DNA from: Acidobacteriaceae bacterium
Lineage (GTDB): Bacteria > Acidobacteriota > Terriglobia > Bryobacterales > Bryobacteraceae
Length of the DNA: 64,000 bases
Assembly (NCBI GenBank): GCA_019240405.1
Contig: JAFAYL010000034.1
Span: 124,001-188,000, forward strand
Direction of reading: 5' to 3'
The notes below the pieces were generated by a model that was not told the DNA's origin, made no database searches, and saw nothing but the letters and a program-made list of their open reading frames with translations. The number at the start of each line of letters is the position of its first letter. The first letter of the stretch is position 1. This document shows positions 10,236 through 18,816 of the stretch, one piece after another. The translations under genes were made by a program, and so were the position numbers.

Positions 10236-11536
10236 AATTGCAAATAACCAGTCAGTGGATCTTAGGAATCTGGATGATTTTCGGTTTGCCTGCGTCCGCA
10301 CAGACACAATACGATTTGCTTCTTCAAGGCGGGCACGTTATCGATGCGAAGAACCAAATTAGTGCTGTGCGGGATGTTGCGATTCGAGATGGCAAAATCG
10401 CGGCGGTCGCGGAGCATATTGACCCTGCGTCGGCGCTAAAAACCGTCGACGTCAAGAACCTGTACGTCACACCGGGGCTGGTCGATATCCACGTGCACGT
10501 ATACGCGAGCACCGGAGAGCGCAATTCTTACGCTGGCGATAACGGTGTTTTCCCGGATGGATTTACTTTGCGCACCGGGGTTACAACCGCCGCTGACGCG
10601 GGGAGCTCTGGATACAAGAATTTCGAGGATTTCAAAGAGCACATCATCAATCGAGCGAAAACGCGCATTCTCCCTTTCTTGAATATCGTGGGCGCGGGTA
10701 TGCGCGGTCCAAAATACGAAAACAATCTGGCCGATATGGACCCGCAGAAAGCAGCGGAGATGGCGAACCGCTACAAAGGCCTGATCGTCGGAATCAAAAC
10801 CGCTCACTACGCAGGTCCCGAATGGACGCCCGTGGAACATGCGGTGCAAGCCGGAACGCTCGCGAACATTCCCGTTATGGTGGACTTTGGTGAAAACCGG
10901 CCCGAGCGGCCGATTAGCATCTTGCTCACGCAGAAGATGCGGCCAGGCGATATATACACACACGTTTATTCCGGTCTTCGAAATGAGCTAGATGCATCAG
11001 GTCATGTCAGCTCAGCGCTGTGGGAGGGCCGGAGACGCGGCGTTATCTTCGATGTCGGCCACGGCGGCGGTAGTTTTGCCTGGCGGGTCGCAGTGCCCGC
11101 GATCCGCGAGGGTTTCCTGCCGGATTCCATTTCGACGGACCTGCACATCGGAAGCATGAATTCCGGGATGAAGGACATGCTGAATCTGATGAGTAAGTTC
11201 CTCGCTCTCGGGCTTTCCGTTGACGATATCATCGCGCGATCTACCTGGAATCCGGCGCGTGAGATTCATCATCCGGAGCTGGGGAATCTTTCGGTAGGAT
11301 CTCCGGCTGACGTCATCGCGCTGCGCGTCGAACATGGTGACTTCGGCTTTACCGATATGTACGGCGCGCGAATGCGAGGAAATCAGAAGTTTGTTTGCGA
11401 GCTAACGATCAGAGACGGCAAGATAGTCTATGACCTGAACGGCATCAGCCGCCCCGATTGGGATAAACTGCCACCAAACTACAAAGAAGTGGGAGATCCG
11501 CGTTGGGACGGGCTAAATCCCGCTAAGAAACAATAA
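10232..11536 (+). CDS. Exported amidohydrolase/deacetylase family metallohydrolase
   Basis: A 434-residue amidohydrolase-superfamily enzyme with a Sec-type signal (WMIFGLPASAQTQ). The metal site is readable: HVH in GLVDIHVHVY, a candidate carboxylated Lys in VGIKTAH, later His in THVYSG and DVGHGGG, and the Asp in STDLHIG. It resembles the group often annotated amidohydrolase/deacetylase (Atu3266/EF_0837-like), genes of which tend to sit beside SelA-like PLP ammonia lyases; two such PLP genes lie 2-7 kb away here. From recollection of that family, some members hydrolyse acetylated 2-hydroxy acids. Removal of an acyl group from a sugar-acid or amino-acid intermediate is inferred. Its start overlaps the previous stop (ATGA). 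Confidence 0.8.
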   Translation: MKLQITSQWILGIWMIFGLPASAQTQYDLLLQGGHVIDAKNQISAVRDVAIRDGKIAAVAEHIDPASALKTVDVKNLYVTPGLVDIHVHVYASTGERNSYAGDNGVFPDGFTLRTGVTTAADAGSSGYKNFEDFKEHIINRAKTRILPFLNIVGAGMRGPKYENNLADMDPQKAAEMANRYKGLIVGIKTAHYAGPEWTPVEHAVQAGTLANIPVMVDFGENRPERPISILLTQKMRPGDIYTHVYSGLRNELDASGHVSSALWEGRRRGVIFDVGHGGGSFAWRVAVPAIREGFLPDSISTDLHIGSMNSGMKDMLNLMSKFLALGLSVDDIIARSTWNPAREIHHPELGNLSVGSPADVIALRVEHGDFGFTDMYGARMRGNQKFVCELTIRDGKIVYDLNGISRPDWDKLPPNYKEVGDPRWDGLNPAKKQ

Positions 11537-11541
11537 GGCGA

Positions 11542-12837
11542 CTAAGCCGCGACACTTACATTTCGAGTAACAGGCTCTGGCCGAACGGGTAACCAGGCAA
11601 GCGCGCCTGCTGCACACAGAGAAGCGGCAACTATAAAGGACGCCGTCCAGCCGAAACGGTTCGCGATTGCAGGTGTAAGTGAAGCCGTCAAAGCTCCGCC
11701 AAGCTGTCCTCCCATATTCATGAAACCTGAGACTGAACCAGCAGAGGCCTTCCCTATATCTGCCGATACAGACCAGAATGAGCTTTGGGAGAGATAGAGC
11801 GCGCCCGCCCCGCCAGCCAACACCAGACTTGCGAGACGAGGGCTCTCAACCCGCATTGCGAACCCGACGAAACCGGCGCACACCAGAATGGCGGCACATG
11901 CCAGAAAGCACCGGCCCACGCGCTTACCCCATTTCTTAGTAAGTCGATCGCTGATCCATCCGCCAAGCGGGGATCCGACAGCCATGGCAAGGAAGGGTAG
12001 CATCGTGTAATAAGAACTCGCTCTGACGTCCAGCTTCCTAACTGAACTTAGGTAGATAAAGAACCAGCTAAAGAATATGTACGCTGCATAGCCATAGGTG
12101 AAGTAACTGAATGTTATCGCTTGAACATTGTGGTCCCGCAGAATTCTGGTCCAAGGAAGTTTTGTATTTTGAGAACCTGCTTCACCAGCGTTCGGCAGTC
12201 CGGCCTGAATGAAAGCCCGTTCGCTCGCTGAAACCCGCGGGTGCTCCGCCGGTTTGTCTCTGGCGAAGGCGTACCAGATCACGCCCGCAATGAGTCCAAG
12301 AATTGCGCTCGCCCAGAATGACGCTCTCCAGCCTTGGTGCAGCATCAGGTAGCCGATCAGTGGCGGAGTAATCCCGGCGCCGAAACCCACTCCCGCGAAA
12401 ATGATTCCGTTCGCGATGCCTCTCTCGGTGGAAGGAATCCACGCGGCAACGACGCAGTTCGACGCGGGGTAAACAACTGCTTCCCCCATTCCGAGCAGAA
12501 AGCGCGCAGCGATCAGAAATAGCAACGCGCTTTTCGCACCGACGGGAAGAAACGTGATGATCGCCGTGAAGAGACCCCACCAAACAACGCCGCCTGCTAA
12601 AACCCTTCGAGGCCCGATTTTATCGGCCAAGGATCCGCCCGGAGCCTGAAACAGTGCGTAGCCCAAAACAAAAGCGCTGAAGACCCATCCCAAGTGCACA
12701 TTGTCGAGATGGAATTCGTTGGCGATCGCCTGACCGGCAATGGAGATATTGACTCTGTCGAGATAAGCGATCGCGCTTACCAAAAACATCCACCAGATCA
12801 GCAGCCAACGGATGCGGCTGTTTTGAGTGCTAGCCAT
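11542..12837 (-). CDS. MFS transporter, ACS (anion:cation symporter)-like
   Basis: A 431-residue major facilitator with about 12 hydrophobic segments and the loop 2-3 signature GGSLADKIGPRRVLAGG. The first helix ends in AIAYLDRVNISIAG, a common start for the ACS family of sugar-acid/organic-anion symporters (glucarate, galactonate, phthalate types). It is the last gene of the RraA-PLP-RidA-MFS operon (15 bases after RidA). It is one of very few products in this region without a cleavable signal, which makes it the likely uptake step for acids produced outside the cytoplasmic membrane. The substrate is inferred from neighbours only. Confidence 0.85.
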   Translation of the reverse strand: MASTQNSRIRWLLIWWMFLVSAIAYLDRVNISIAGQAIANEFHLDNVHLGWVFSAFVLGYALFQAPGGSLADKIGPRRVLAGGVVWWGLFTAIITFLPVGAKSALLFLIAARFLLGMGEAVVYPASNCVVAAWIPSTERGIANGIIFAGVGFGAGITPPLIGYLMLHQGWRASFWASAILGLIAGVIWYAFARDKPAEHPRVSASERAFIQAGLPNAGEAGSQNTKLPWTRILRDHNVQAITFSYFTYGYAAYIFFSWFFIYLSSVRKLDVRASSYYTMLPFLAMAVGSPLGGWISDRLTKKWGKRVGRCFLACAAILVCAGFVGFAMRVESPRLASLVLAGGAGALYLSQSSFWSVSADIGKASAGSVSGFMNMGGQLGGALTASLTPAIANRFGWTASFIVAASLCAAGALAWLPVRPEPVTRNVSVAA

Positions 12838-12852
12838 TGCCGCCCAAGCGGC

Positions 12853-13314
12853 TTAGATATACGCGATCACGTCGATCTCGACCAGAGAATTCCCTGGGAC
12901 GCCCGCGGCCGCAGTAGTTGTTCTCACGGGTGGCTCAGACCCAAAGCGGCCCATAAAAACTTCATTCATGCCCTGATAATCTTTGAGATCCGCCAAGTAA
13001 ACCTGACACTTCAAAACTTTCTCCATGGAAGAGCCTGAGGCTACGAGTTTTTTCTGAATTTCATCGAGCACGTGCTTGGTGTGCGCTTTGATATCACCTT
13101 CAAAGTGAGCTCCAATGCCGGAGAGAAAGAGCAGGTTTCCATAGGAGACTGCCGGACTAAAAAGCGGCGTCTTCTCGGGCTTCTTGCCGTCCTCCCAAAG
13201 AACTTTCTTCGTTGCGCTGGATTGAGCCGCAGCTTGCCCTGATCCTGCGGTAACAGCAACCGCCGCGGATGCCGCACTTTTTCCAATAAACTGCCTTCTG
13301 TTACTGTTTCGCAT
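12853..13314 (-). CDS. RidA (YjgF/YER057c/UK114) family protein with Tat-like signal
   Basis: A 153-residue protein with a RidA domain that keeps the Arg of PPVRTTTAAAGVPG and the Glu of LVEIDVIAYI; in RidA these hold and hydrolyse imine/enamine products of PLP enzymes. It carries an N-terminal twin-arginine leader (NRRQFIGKSAASAAVAVTAG followed by an Ala-rich stretch), unusual for a family that is normally cytoplasmic. A GGAG Shine-Dalgarno lies five bases before the ATG at 13314. It is 13 bases downstream of a SelA-like PLP gene, a very natural partner: the PLP enzyme would release 2-aminoacrylate-like imines that RidA hydrolyses. Confidence 0.85.
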   Translation of the reverse strand: MRNSNRRQFIGKSAASAAVAVTAGSGQAAAQSSATKKVLWEDGKKPEKTPLFSPAVSYGNLLFLSGIGAHFEGDIKAHTKHVLDEIQKKLVASGSSMEKVLKCQVYLADLKDYQGMNEVFMGRFGSEPPVRTTTAAAGVPGNSLVEIDVIAYI

Positions 13315-13327
13315 ACATTCTCCATTC

Positions 13328-14992
13328 TTAAGCGCGCTTGACCGGCTTCACAACTCCTCGGGGTGCCTGATATTCATGGCGCTGCGCCGACCATCGAGCC
13401 TCGCCGTATTCACCCATATTCACATCGCCAGCCATCTTGTCGCCATCCACTGTGCCACTAAACTCGAAAAATAAACGCGTGCCTTGGATCTTCTGCGAGC
13501 TACGGAAGTGTACCTGATTTACGGCCACTGTGCCGCTGAGATCGCCGGATACGTACTCGCCGCGATGTGTGCCCACCAAATTCGCGCCGTCCTGTTCAAA
13601 GATCAGCGTGTGAGTCGCAGAGCCACGGCCGAATTCTAACTGCGCTTCCCATTGCCCCGCGATTACGGCCAGCTGTCCTTGGGGCAAAACTGGATTCTGA
13701 AACTTTGGCGGCTTTGAAAGAACTTCATACAGGCGTTCAGCTACAATCTCATGATCGCCGGGCATCATCATGTACGGCGTAATCGAAACGCTGCTCGCCA
13801 TGTTATAGGGGCGATTCCCAGAAGCGCTGCCAAATATGATTCTAGGCTCGGTATCGAGCAGCACCTTACTGACTTCCTGACCGGTTATCCCCAGCCGAGT
13901 GCCATCCCATTCGATACGGAGCACCGGGGTTTTATTCGAAAGCCCCTCGGGAGGTTCGACGCGCGTGGTGACGCCATTGACTTTTGTCACCTTTGCTGCG
14001 ATCTGATCAAGCCACTTCTGCCACTCCCGGCTTTCTGCTTCGTAGTCGCGCTTGGTCCACATCTCGACGGCCGCGAGCATCCCCATAATCTCTTCTTTGC
14101 CGACTTTCAGCGAGCGCCCGAACGCGTGATGCGGAGCGCTATTCGCCCATGCTGCTTGCAGCAGATTCTTCTCGCCTAGCAGCAGACCGGCGCTCTGCGG
14201 CCCTCGAATGCACTTGCCCCCGCTATAGGCAACCGCCGTTGCCCCGCGCTGCAAGTGCACGTTCGGTATCGTGAGCACTTCTGCGGCTGCATCGACAATC
14301 ACCGGCACGTTGTGGCGCCGCGCGACCTCTGAAACTGCTTGCGTTCCAAGCGGCCCGGTGTCGCCTTCCCCGGCGAGAATGTAAACCATCGCGGTATTCT
14401 CATTGAATCCGGAATCGAGCTCGGACCTCTCCTTCATTTCGACGATCTTGACGCCCACCATCCGGATCGCGTGATCGTACACGTTGCGCGAATATTCCGG
14501 AATGATCACCTCGTCTTTGAGCCCTCTAAGATCCGGAAGACGCTGCATGCGTTCAGGGTTCGATCCGGCGATGCACGCAGTCGTGCAGTGGGTTAGCGCT
14601 GCGCAACAGCCGTTGGTCACAATGCCCCACTCGGCCTGTGTGAGCTCTGCAAGCCGCTTGCCCACGCCGTCCATCAACTCGTCCATCTGAACGTACGCGC
14701 GCGACGCGTCATCCATCGCTTGCTTCACTTCGGGAAGGGTTTCGGATCCGGTGATGATCGTAAACGTGCCGCGCGCGTTGATAACTGGCCGCACGCCGAT
14801 TGCGCGATACAACTCGCCGTGGCTGTTGACTTTCGTTGCAGTATTAGAAGTGCCGCTGTTGACCTTGGAAAACGCCGGGAACGCTCCTACAAGGCTCAGC
14901 AGGCCGCCTTGCCGGAACAAATCTCTTCGATTAAAACCACTTTCGCGGCTCGAGAATTTTGACCGGAGGAAATCGGGAACTACGCGTCTCAT
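13328..14992 (-). CDS. Tat-exported SelA-like PLP enzyme with C-terminal beta domain
   Basis: A fold-type I PLP enzyme of the SelA/DgaE-like group (the D-glucosaminate-6-phosphate ammonia lyase relatives). The PLP lysine is in AYSGGKCIRGPQSAG and the Asp pairing with the pyridine nitrogen is in PVIVDAAAE. The ORF track starts at 15100, inside the preceding RraA gene. I take the ATG at 14992 (554 residues), which leaves a twin-arginine leader (FNRRDLFRQGGLLSLVGAFPAF). The last ~90 residues after the PLP domain form an extra beta-rich module (GQWEAQLEFGRG...FEQDGANLVGTHRG), also found at the N-terminus of the GH27 protein at 49526. Probable role: beta-elimination of ammonia or water from a hydroxylated amino or sugar acid. 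It is second in the RraA-PLP-RidA-MFS operon. Confidence 0.85.
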   Translation of the reverse strand: MRRVVPDFLRSKFSSRESGFNRRDLFRQGGLLSLVGAFPAFSKVNSGTSNTATKVNSHGELYRAIGVRPVINARGTFTIITGSETLPEVKQAMDDASRAYVQMDELMDGVGKRLAELTQAEWGIVTNGCCAALTHCTTACIAGSNPERMQRLPDLRGLKDEVIIPEYSRNVYDHAIRMVGVKIVEMKERSELDSGFNENTAMVYILAGEGDTGPLGTQAVSEVARRHNVPVIVDAAAEVLTIPNVHLQRGATAVAYSGGKCIRGPQSAGLLLGEKNLLQAAWANSAPHHAFGRSLKVGKEEIMGMLAAVEMWTKRDYEAESREWQKWLDQIAAKVTKVNGVTTRVEPPEGLSNKTPVLRIEWDGTRLGITGQEVSKVLLDTEPRIIFGSASGNRPYNMASSVSITPYMMMPGDHEIVAERLYEVLSKPPKFQNPVLPQGQLAVIAGQWEAQLEFGRGSATHTLIFEQDGANLVGTHRGEYVSGDLSGTVAVNQVHFRSSQKIQGTRLFFEFSGTVDGDKMAGDVNMGEYGEARWSAQRHEYQAPRGVVKPVKRA

Positions 14993-15014
14993 CGTCAACA
15001 CTATAACGAAGCCG

Positions 15015-15749
15015 CTATAACCGGCCAAACTTTGCGACCGCCTCGCGAATCGACCTATATTTCTCGATGAAGGAATACATGCTGTGTTCGCTTTCATCAA
15101 GCTGTTGCGCTTTCTTCAGAACTTCGGCTGCTTTCTCCCTCGGAACAGCAACAACACCGTCCATGTCGGCGACGATGATATCCGAAGGGCGAACCTCGAC
15201 CCCCGCGCAGTTGACTGTAATATTTTTTCCTCCAACGCGATAGTGATTCACGGTTGTAGAGGGCACGACCCCGCGGCTGAAAACAGGAAACTGGAGCCGC
15301 GTGATTTGCGGAGTATCCCGAATCCCTCCATCGACAATCGCACCTGCAAGTCCTCTGTATTTCATCGCGGTGCTCATCAGGCCGCCGATTCCGGCATAAT
15401 CCAGGCCGGCCTCGACCACCATTACGTAGACTGATCCAGGCGCGGCTTCATCGATCAAATCCAACATCCCTTCCTGGGCCTTCGATCCGTCAGTATGCTC
15501 TTCTTTGTGCAGAAGCACAGTCACGGCGGGGCCAGCAAATTTTGTCGGCATCAGCGGGCGCATGTCGTGTGCCATATACGCGCGTCTGCCATATAGTTGT
15601 TCCATGGCATCTGCGACGGAAGCAGCTTCCACCAGGCGAAATCCCTGTACGATGTTTTCCTCGTCGTTCGCAGCGTGTACGCGTCCTCGATGAAGCGCGA
15701 GAATCAGAAAACAGCCGGCGCCAGCCGCGGCACTCAATTTGCGTCTCAT
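15015..15749 (-). CDS. RraA-family aldolase/regulator-like protein with signal peptide
   Basis: A 244-residue RraA/HMG-aldolase family protein. The conserved core is present: ASVADAMEQLYG, then GGLMSTAMKYRGLAGAIVDGGIRD, whose Arg and Asp correspond to the substrate and metal residues of 4-hydroxy-4-methyl-2-oxoglutarate aldolases, and DIIVADMDGVVAVP. Bacterial RraA itself binds RNase E, but catabolic relatives cleave 4-hydroxy-2-oxo acids or decarboxylate oxaloacetate. Here an N-terminal Sec-like leader (AAAGAGCFLILALHRGRVHA) argues against RNase control and for an exported enzyme. It is the first gene of a four-gene operon; its 5' end overlaps the probable start of the divergent cytochrome gene. 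Confidence 0.8.
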   Translation of the reverse strand: MRRKLSAAAGAGCFLILALHRGRVHAANDEENIVQGFRLVEAASVADAMEQLYGRRAYMAHDMRPLMPTKFAGPAVTVLLHKEEHTDGSKAQEGMLDLIDEAAPGSVYVMVVEAGLDYAGIGGLMSTAMKYRGLAGAIVDGGIRDTPQITRLQFPVFSRGVVPSTTVNHYRVGGKNITVNCAGVEVRPSDIIVADMDGVVAVPREKAAEVLKKAQQLDESEHSMYSFIEKYRSIREAVAKFGRL

Positions 15750-16547
15750 AGATCGACCATTCTATATACCGCCGTTTTCTGTTCGATTACGATTTCGCTT
15801 TCGGCGCAAGTGCGCCCTCAGTCTTCGAGCTCAACTCAAGCCAGCCAGCAGCTCTTTAGCGCGAATTGCACGGGATGTCACGGCCTTGATGGGCGCGGCG
15901 GCGAGCACGGGCCGAACATCGCCACAAATCGAGACGTGCAGCGGTTAGACGATCGGGACATTCTCCGAATTCTTCGCGATGGCGTTCCCGGCGGGGGGAT
16001 GCCCGGCTTCCGCTCAGAATTTAACGACGATCAACTCAACGCGGTTGTCCGCTATGTCCGCCTTCTCCAGGGCAAACACGCAACGATGATCGTGAGGGGT
16101 GATCAGAAGAAAGGCGAGGCGCTATTTTTCGGAAAAGCTCGATGCTCCGAATGCCACATGATTGGAGGCAAGGGTGGCTTCATCGCATCTGACCTTTCCG
16201 GATACGGCCAGGAGCACTCGCCTGACGTTATCCGGGAAGCGATTATCGATCCGAACAAGAATCTGGAACCGCGGCGGCAAATCGTCACTGCTATTACCCG
16301 GGATGGCCGAAAATATACAGGAATCGCGCTCAATGAGGACAACTTCTCCCTGCAGTTGCAAACTCTCGACGGAGCGTTTCACTTGTTCGAAAAATCGGGT
16401 TTGGCCAAGGTCGAGCACGAACCGAGATCGCTTATGCCCTCCAACTATGTCTCAACGCTGAGCCCTGGCGATCTGGACGACCTGGTTGCATATCTTGCTG
16501 CGGCGACTACACCCGGCGGATCAGAGCCAGGCAGAGATGAAGAGTGA
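15690..16547 (+). CDS. Exported di-heme c-type cytochrome
   Basis: Two CXXCH heme sites (CTGCH near residue 60 and CSECH near 152), each in a small cytochrome c domain, followed by a C-terminal segment resembling the putative heme-binding region of PVC/acidobacterial proteins (HSPDVIREAIIDPNKNLEP). The signal region is STILYTAVFCSITISLSAQ. The ORF track start at 15597 is deep inside the divergent RraA gene. ATG 15690 is the nearest ATG upstream of the signal, and even it overlaps RraA by 60 bases. It heads an operon with the SMP-30, PLP and PQQ dehydrogenase genes, so it is the likely electron acceptor for the quinoprotein. Confidence 0.85.
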   Translation: MKRENQKTAGASRGTQFASHRSTILYTAVFCSITISLSAQVRPQSSSSTQASQQLFSANCTGCHGLDGRGGEHGPNIATNRDVQRLDDRDILRILRDGVPGGGMPGFRSEFNDDQLNAVVRYVRLLQGKHATMIVRGDQKKGEALFFGKARCSECHMIGGKGGFIASDLSGYGQEHSPDVIREAIIDPNKNLEPRRQIVTAITRDGRKYTGIALNEDNFSLQLQTLDGAFHLFEKSGLAKVEHEPRSLMPSNYVSTLSPGDLDDLVAYLAAATTPGGSEPGRDEE

Positions 16548-17518
16548 TAAAGGCTGGAAACGCGTTGTTGCTTTTTGCCGCGTTGCAAACTGCGGGTGTT
16601 CTCCTAATCTCCGAGAGCCATGGCGAGACACGACGTGAATTCGAGCTGATTGCACACTCTCCGAAGTTCTGGAAGCTCCTAGACCATCACGCGCAACTCA
16701 CAACTCTCGCGACCGGCTTCGGTTTCACTGAAGGGCCAGTTTGGGATGCTGCTGGTTTTCTTTACGTCAGCGATGAGACACAGAATAAGATCTATAGTGT
16801 CCACCCTGGCGGAAGCAAAGAAACGATTATCAAACTGGGGGATCCGGACGGAAACACGTTCGACCGGCAGCATCGCCTCATCGATTGCGCGAGCATCTTG
16901 CGCGCGATTATTGCTGTGAAGCCGGATGGAACATATACGATCCTTGCGGACCGGTTTCAGGGCAAGCGCTTTAACAGCCCCAATGACGTCGTGGTCGGGC
17001 CTGACGGTGCGCTTTATTTCACGGACCCCACGCTCGATTTGCCCAAGGGCAAGAAGCAGGAGATCCCGTTTCAGGGCGTCTACCGGTTGGGGGAAGACGG
17101 ACAAGTGCAGTTGCTGGCGAAAAGTATGTCGCAGCCCAACGGTCTCGCCTTTTCCCCCGACGGCAACAGACTGTATGTTGACGATAGCGATCAGAAAGAT
17201 ATTCAGGTGTTCGACTTTTCGCCTCCCGTGACTCTCGCAAATGGCCGCGTTTTTGGACAGGAACGCGAAAAAGGCGGTGTACCGGACGGCATGAAGGTCG
17301 ATGAATCAGGAAATCTCTTCGTCGTCGGACCGAAGGGAATTTGGGTGTGGGACGCAAACGGCCATCATCTCGGGACAATTGTCACCCCTGAACAGCCCGC
17401 GAACCTTGCTTGGGGCGACAAGGATTACGAGACGCTTTACATTACCGCGACCACTTCGGTGTATCGCTTGCGAACCAAAACACGCGGATTCGTTCCGTAT
17501 TTGAAGCTCTCCCGTTGA
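16544..17518 (+). CDS. SMP-30/gluconolactonase family lactonase, exported
   Basis: A 324-residue six-bladed beta-propeller of the SMP-30/gluconolactonase/LRE family. The metal ligands expected for the family are visible: Glu in FTEGPVWD, Asn in NSPNDVVVGPDG and Asp in VPDGMKVDESGN. The N-terminus has a Sec-like signal (LLLFAALQTAGVLLISESHG). The GTG start overlaps the cytochrome stop (GTGA). Lactonases open the sugar lactones made by quinoprotein sugar dehydrogenases, and such a dehydrogenase gene lies two genes downstream in the same operon; this link is inference, but chemically coherent. Confidence 0.88.
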   Translation: MIKAGNALLLFAALQTAGVLLISESHGETRREFELIAHSPKFWKLLDHHAQLTTLATGFGFTEGPVWDAAGFLYVSDETQNKIYSVHPGGSKETIIKLGDPDGNTFDRQHRLIDCASILRAIIAVKPDGTYTILADRFQGKRFNSPNDVVVGPDGALYFTDPTLDLPKGKKQEIPFQGVYRLGEDGQVQLLAKSMSQPNGLAFSPDGNRLYVDDSDQKDIQVFDFSPPVTLANGRVFGQEREKGGVPDGMKVDESGNLFVVGPKGIWVWDANGHHLGTIVTPEQPANLAWGDKDYETLYITATTSVYRLRTKTRGFVPYLKLSR

Positions 17519-17557
17519 TCGCGGTGTATGTTCTGAAATGAGGCGTTCTCTATTTCT

Positions 17558-18808
17558 GTGAAGAAATCTCATTCCCGGCGTAGTTTTTTCGGGTGGACCA
17601 CAGGTCTGTTGGCGAGCCAAGTATCGCCGGCGCGCACGATCGACAAGGCCCAACCCCCGAGCGAACCTGATTATTACGACAAGCTCGGCGTAACGAAGAT
17701 CATCAATGCCGCTGGAACCTATACCGTTCTGACCGCTTCGATCATGCCGCCTTCCGTGCAGGCGGCGGTCGATCGAGCGGCCAAGTACCCGGTTCGCTTA
17801 TTGGAACTGCAATGCGCGGTGGGCGAGTATCTCGCAAAGCGGCTGAATTGCGAAGCCGCAATGGTTACTGCTGGCGCGTCGAGCGCATTGACACTCGGTA
17901 CTGCCGCGTGTATCGATTTAATAAACAAATTGCCCCCGCAAGCTGTTCCGATGCAGATATCAAACCTGAAGAACGAGGTGATCATCCAAAAGACTCATCG
18001 CTACGGCTATGATCACGGGCTTGAGATTTGCGGCGTACGCTTTGTCGAGATTGAAACACTGCCGGAGTACGAGAATGCGTTCACGAGCCACACGGTGATG
18101 GCGCATTTCTTTAATGCCGCTGAAGGTGGCCAGATAAGCCGCGAGGATTGGATTCGAATAGCCCATAAGCACGGCGTACCCTGCTTCAACGATGCCGCCG
18201 CTGACGTCCCCCCGATCTCCAATTTGTGGAACTATACAAAAATGGGTTTCGATCTGGTGACATTCTCCGGCGGAAAAGGCATTCGAGGTCCGCAGAACGC
18301 CGGCCTGCTTTTGGGCCGAAAAGACCTTATCGCGGCGGCGACTCAGACCAATAATCCTTTCGATGACGGCATCGGCCGTGGAATGAAAGTGGCCAAGGAG
18401 CAGATCGTCGGAATGGTCGCGGCAGTCGACTGGCTTCTCGAGCAGAGCGATGATGAGATGCAGGCCGACTTTCAGCGCCGCGCGGTTCGAATTGCCGGTC
18501 ACCTGAAAGACATCCCGACCCTCGAATCGAAAGTTGTGGTTCCGGAAGTCGCGAATCATGTTCCGCACCTGTTAATCCGGTACGATCAACAGCGCGTCAG
18601 AATCGCGCCGCTGGACGTTGCAGAGAAACTGCGAACGGGCAATCCGAGCATCGAGTTGAATCCCTCTACAGGCAAAAGGGAAGGTTCGAGCGGACTGCAT
18701 TCCGATGAGAACACGATTGTTGTCGGTGTATGGATGCTTCAACCCGGCGAAGATATGATCGTGGCCAGCCGTCTGCGCGAGATCTTATCCAGATCGGTCG
18801 AGGGATAG
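17558..18808 (+). CDS. Second Tat-exported SelA-like PLP enzyme
   Basis: A 416-residue paralogue of the PLP enzyme at 13328, without the C-terminal beta domain. It shares the motif around the Schiff-base Lys (TFSGGKGIRGPQNAG), the opening LGVTKIINAAGTYTVLT and the DAAADVPP segment holding the pyridine-binding Asp. The N-terminal SRRSFFGWTTGLLAS is a twin-arginine-type leader after a GTG start. Family knowledge points to ammonia lyase, racemase or aldolase-like chemistry on hydroxylated amino acids; the substrate is unknown. It lies between the lactonase and the PQQ dehydrogenase in one operon, so the two PLP paralogues are divided between two divergent operons. Confidence 0.85.
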   Translation: MKKSHSRRSFFGWTTGLLASQVSPARTIDKAQPPSEPDYYDKLGVTKIINAAGTYTVLTASIMPPSVQAAVDRAAKYPVRLLELQCAVGEYLAKRLNCEAAMVTAGASSALTLGTAACIDLINKLPPQAVPMQISNLKNEVIIQKTHRYGYDHGLEICGVRFVEIETLPEYENAFTSHTVMAHFFNAAEGGQISREDWIRIAHKHGVPCFNDAAADVPPISNLWNYTKMGFDLVTFSGGKGIRGPQNAGLLLGRKDLIAAATQTNNPFDDGIGRGMKVAKEQIVGMVAAVDWLLEQSDDEMQADFQRRAVRIAGHLKDIPTLESKVVVPEVANHVPHLLIRYDQQRVRIAPLDVAEKLRTGNPSIELNPSTGKREGSSGLHSDENTIVVGVWMLQPGEDMIVASRLREILSRSVEG

Positions 18809-18816
18809 AAGGCTAA

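Noticed and set aside
9546-10307. 253-residue minus-strand ORF opposite the unknown protein
   Set aside because: The plus-strand gene is supported by TTGA/ATGA coupling on both sides; the minus ORF crosses the gene boundary and shows no family features.
17960-18568. 202-residue minus-strand ORF opposite the second PLP gene
   Set aside because: Shadow of a well-conserved PLP enzyme coding sequence.
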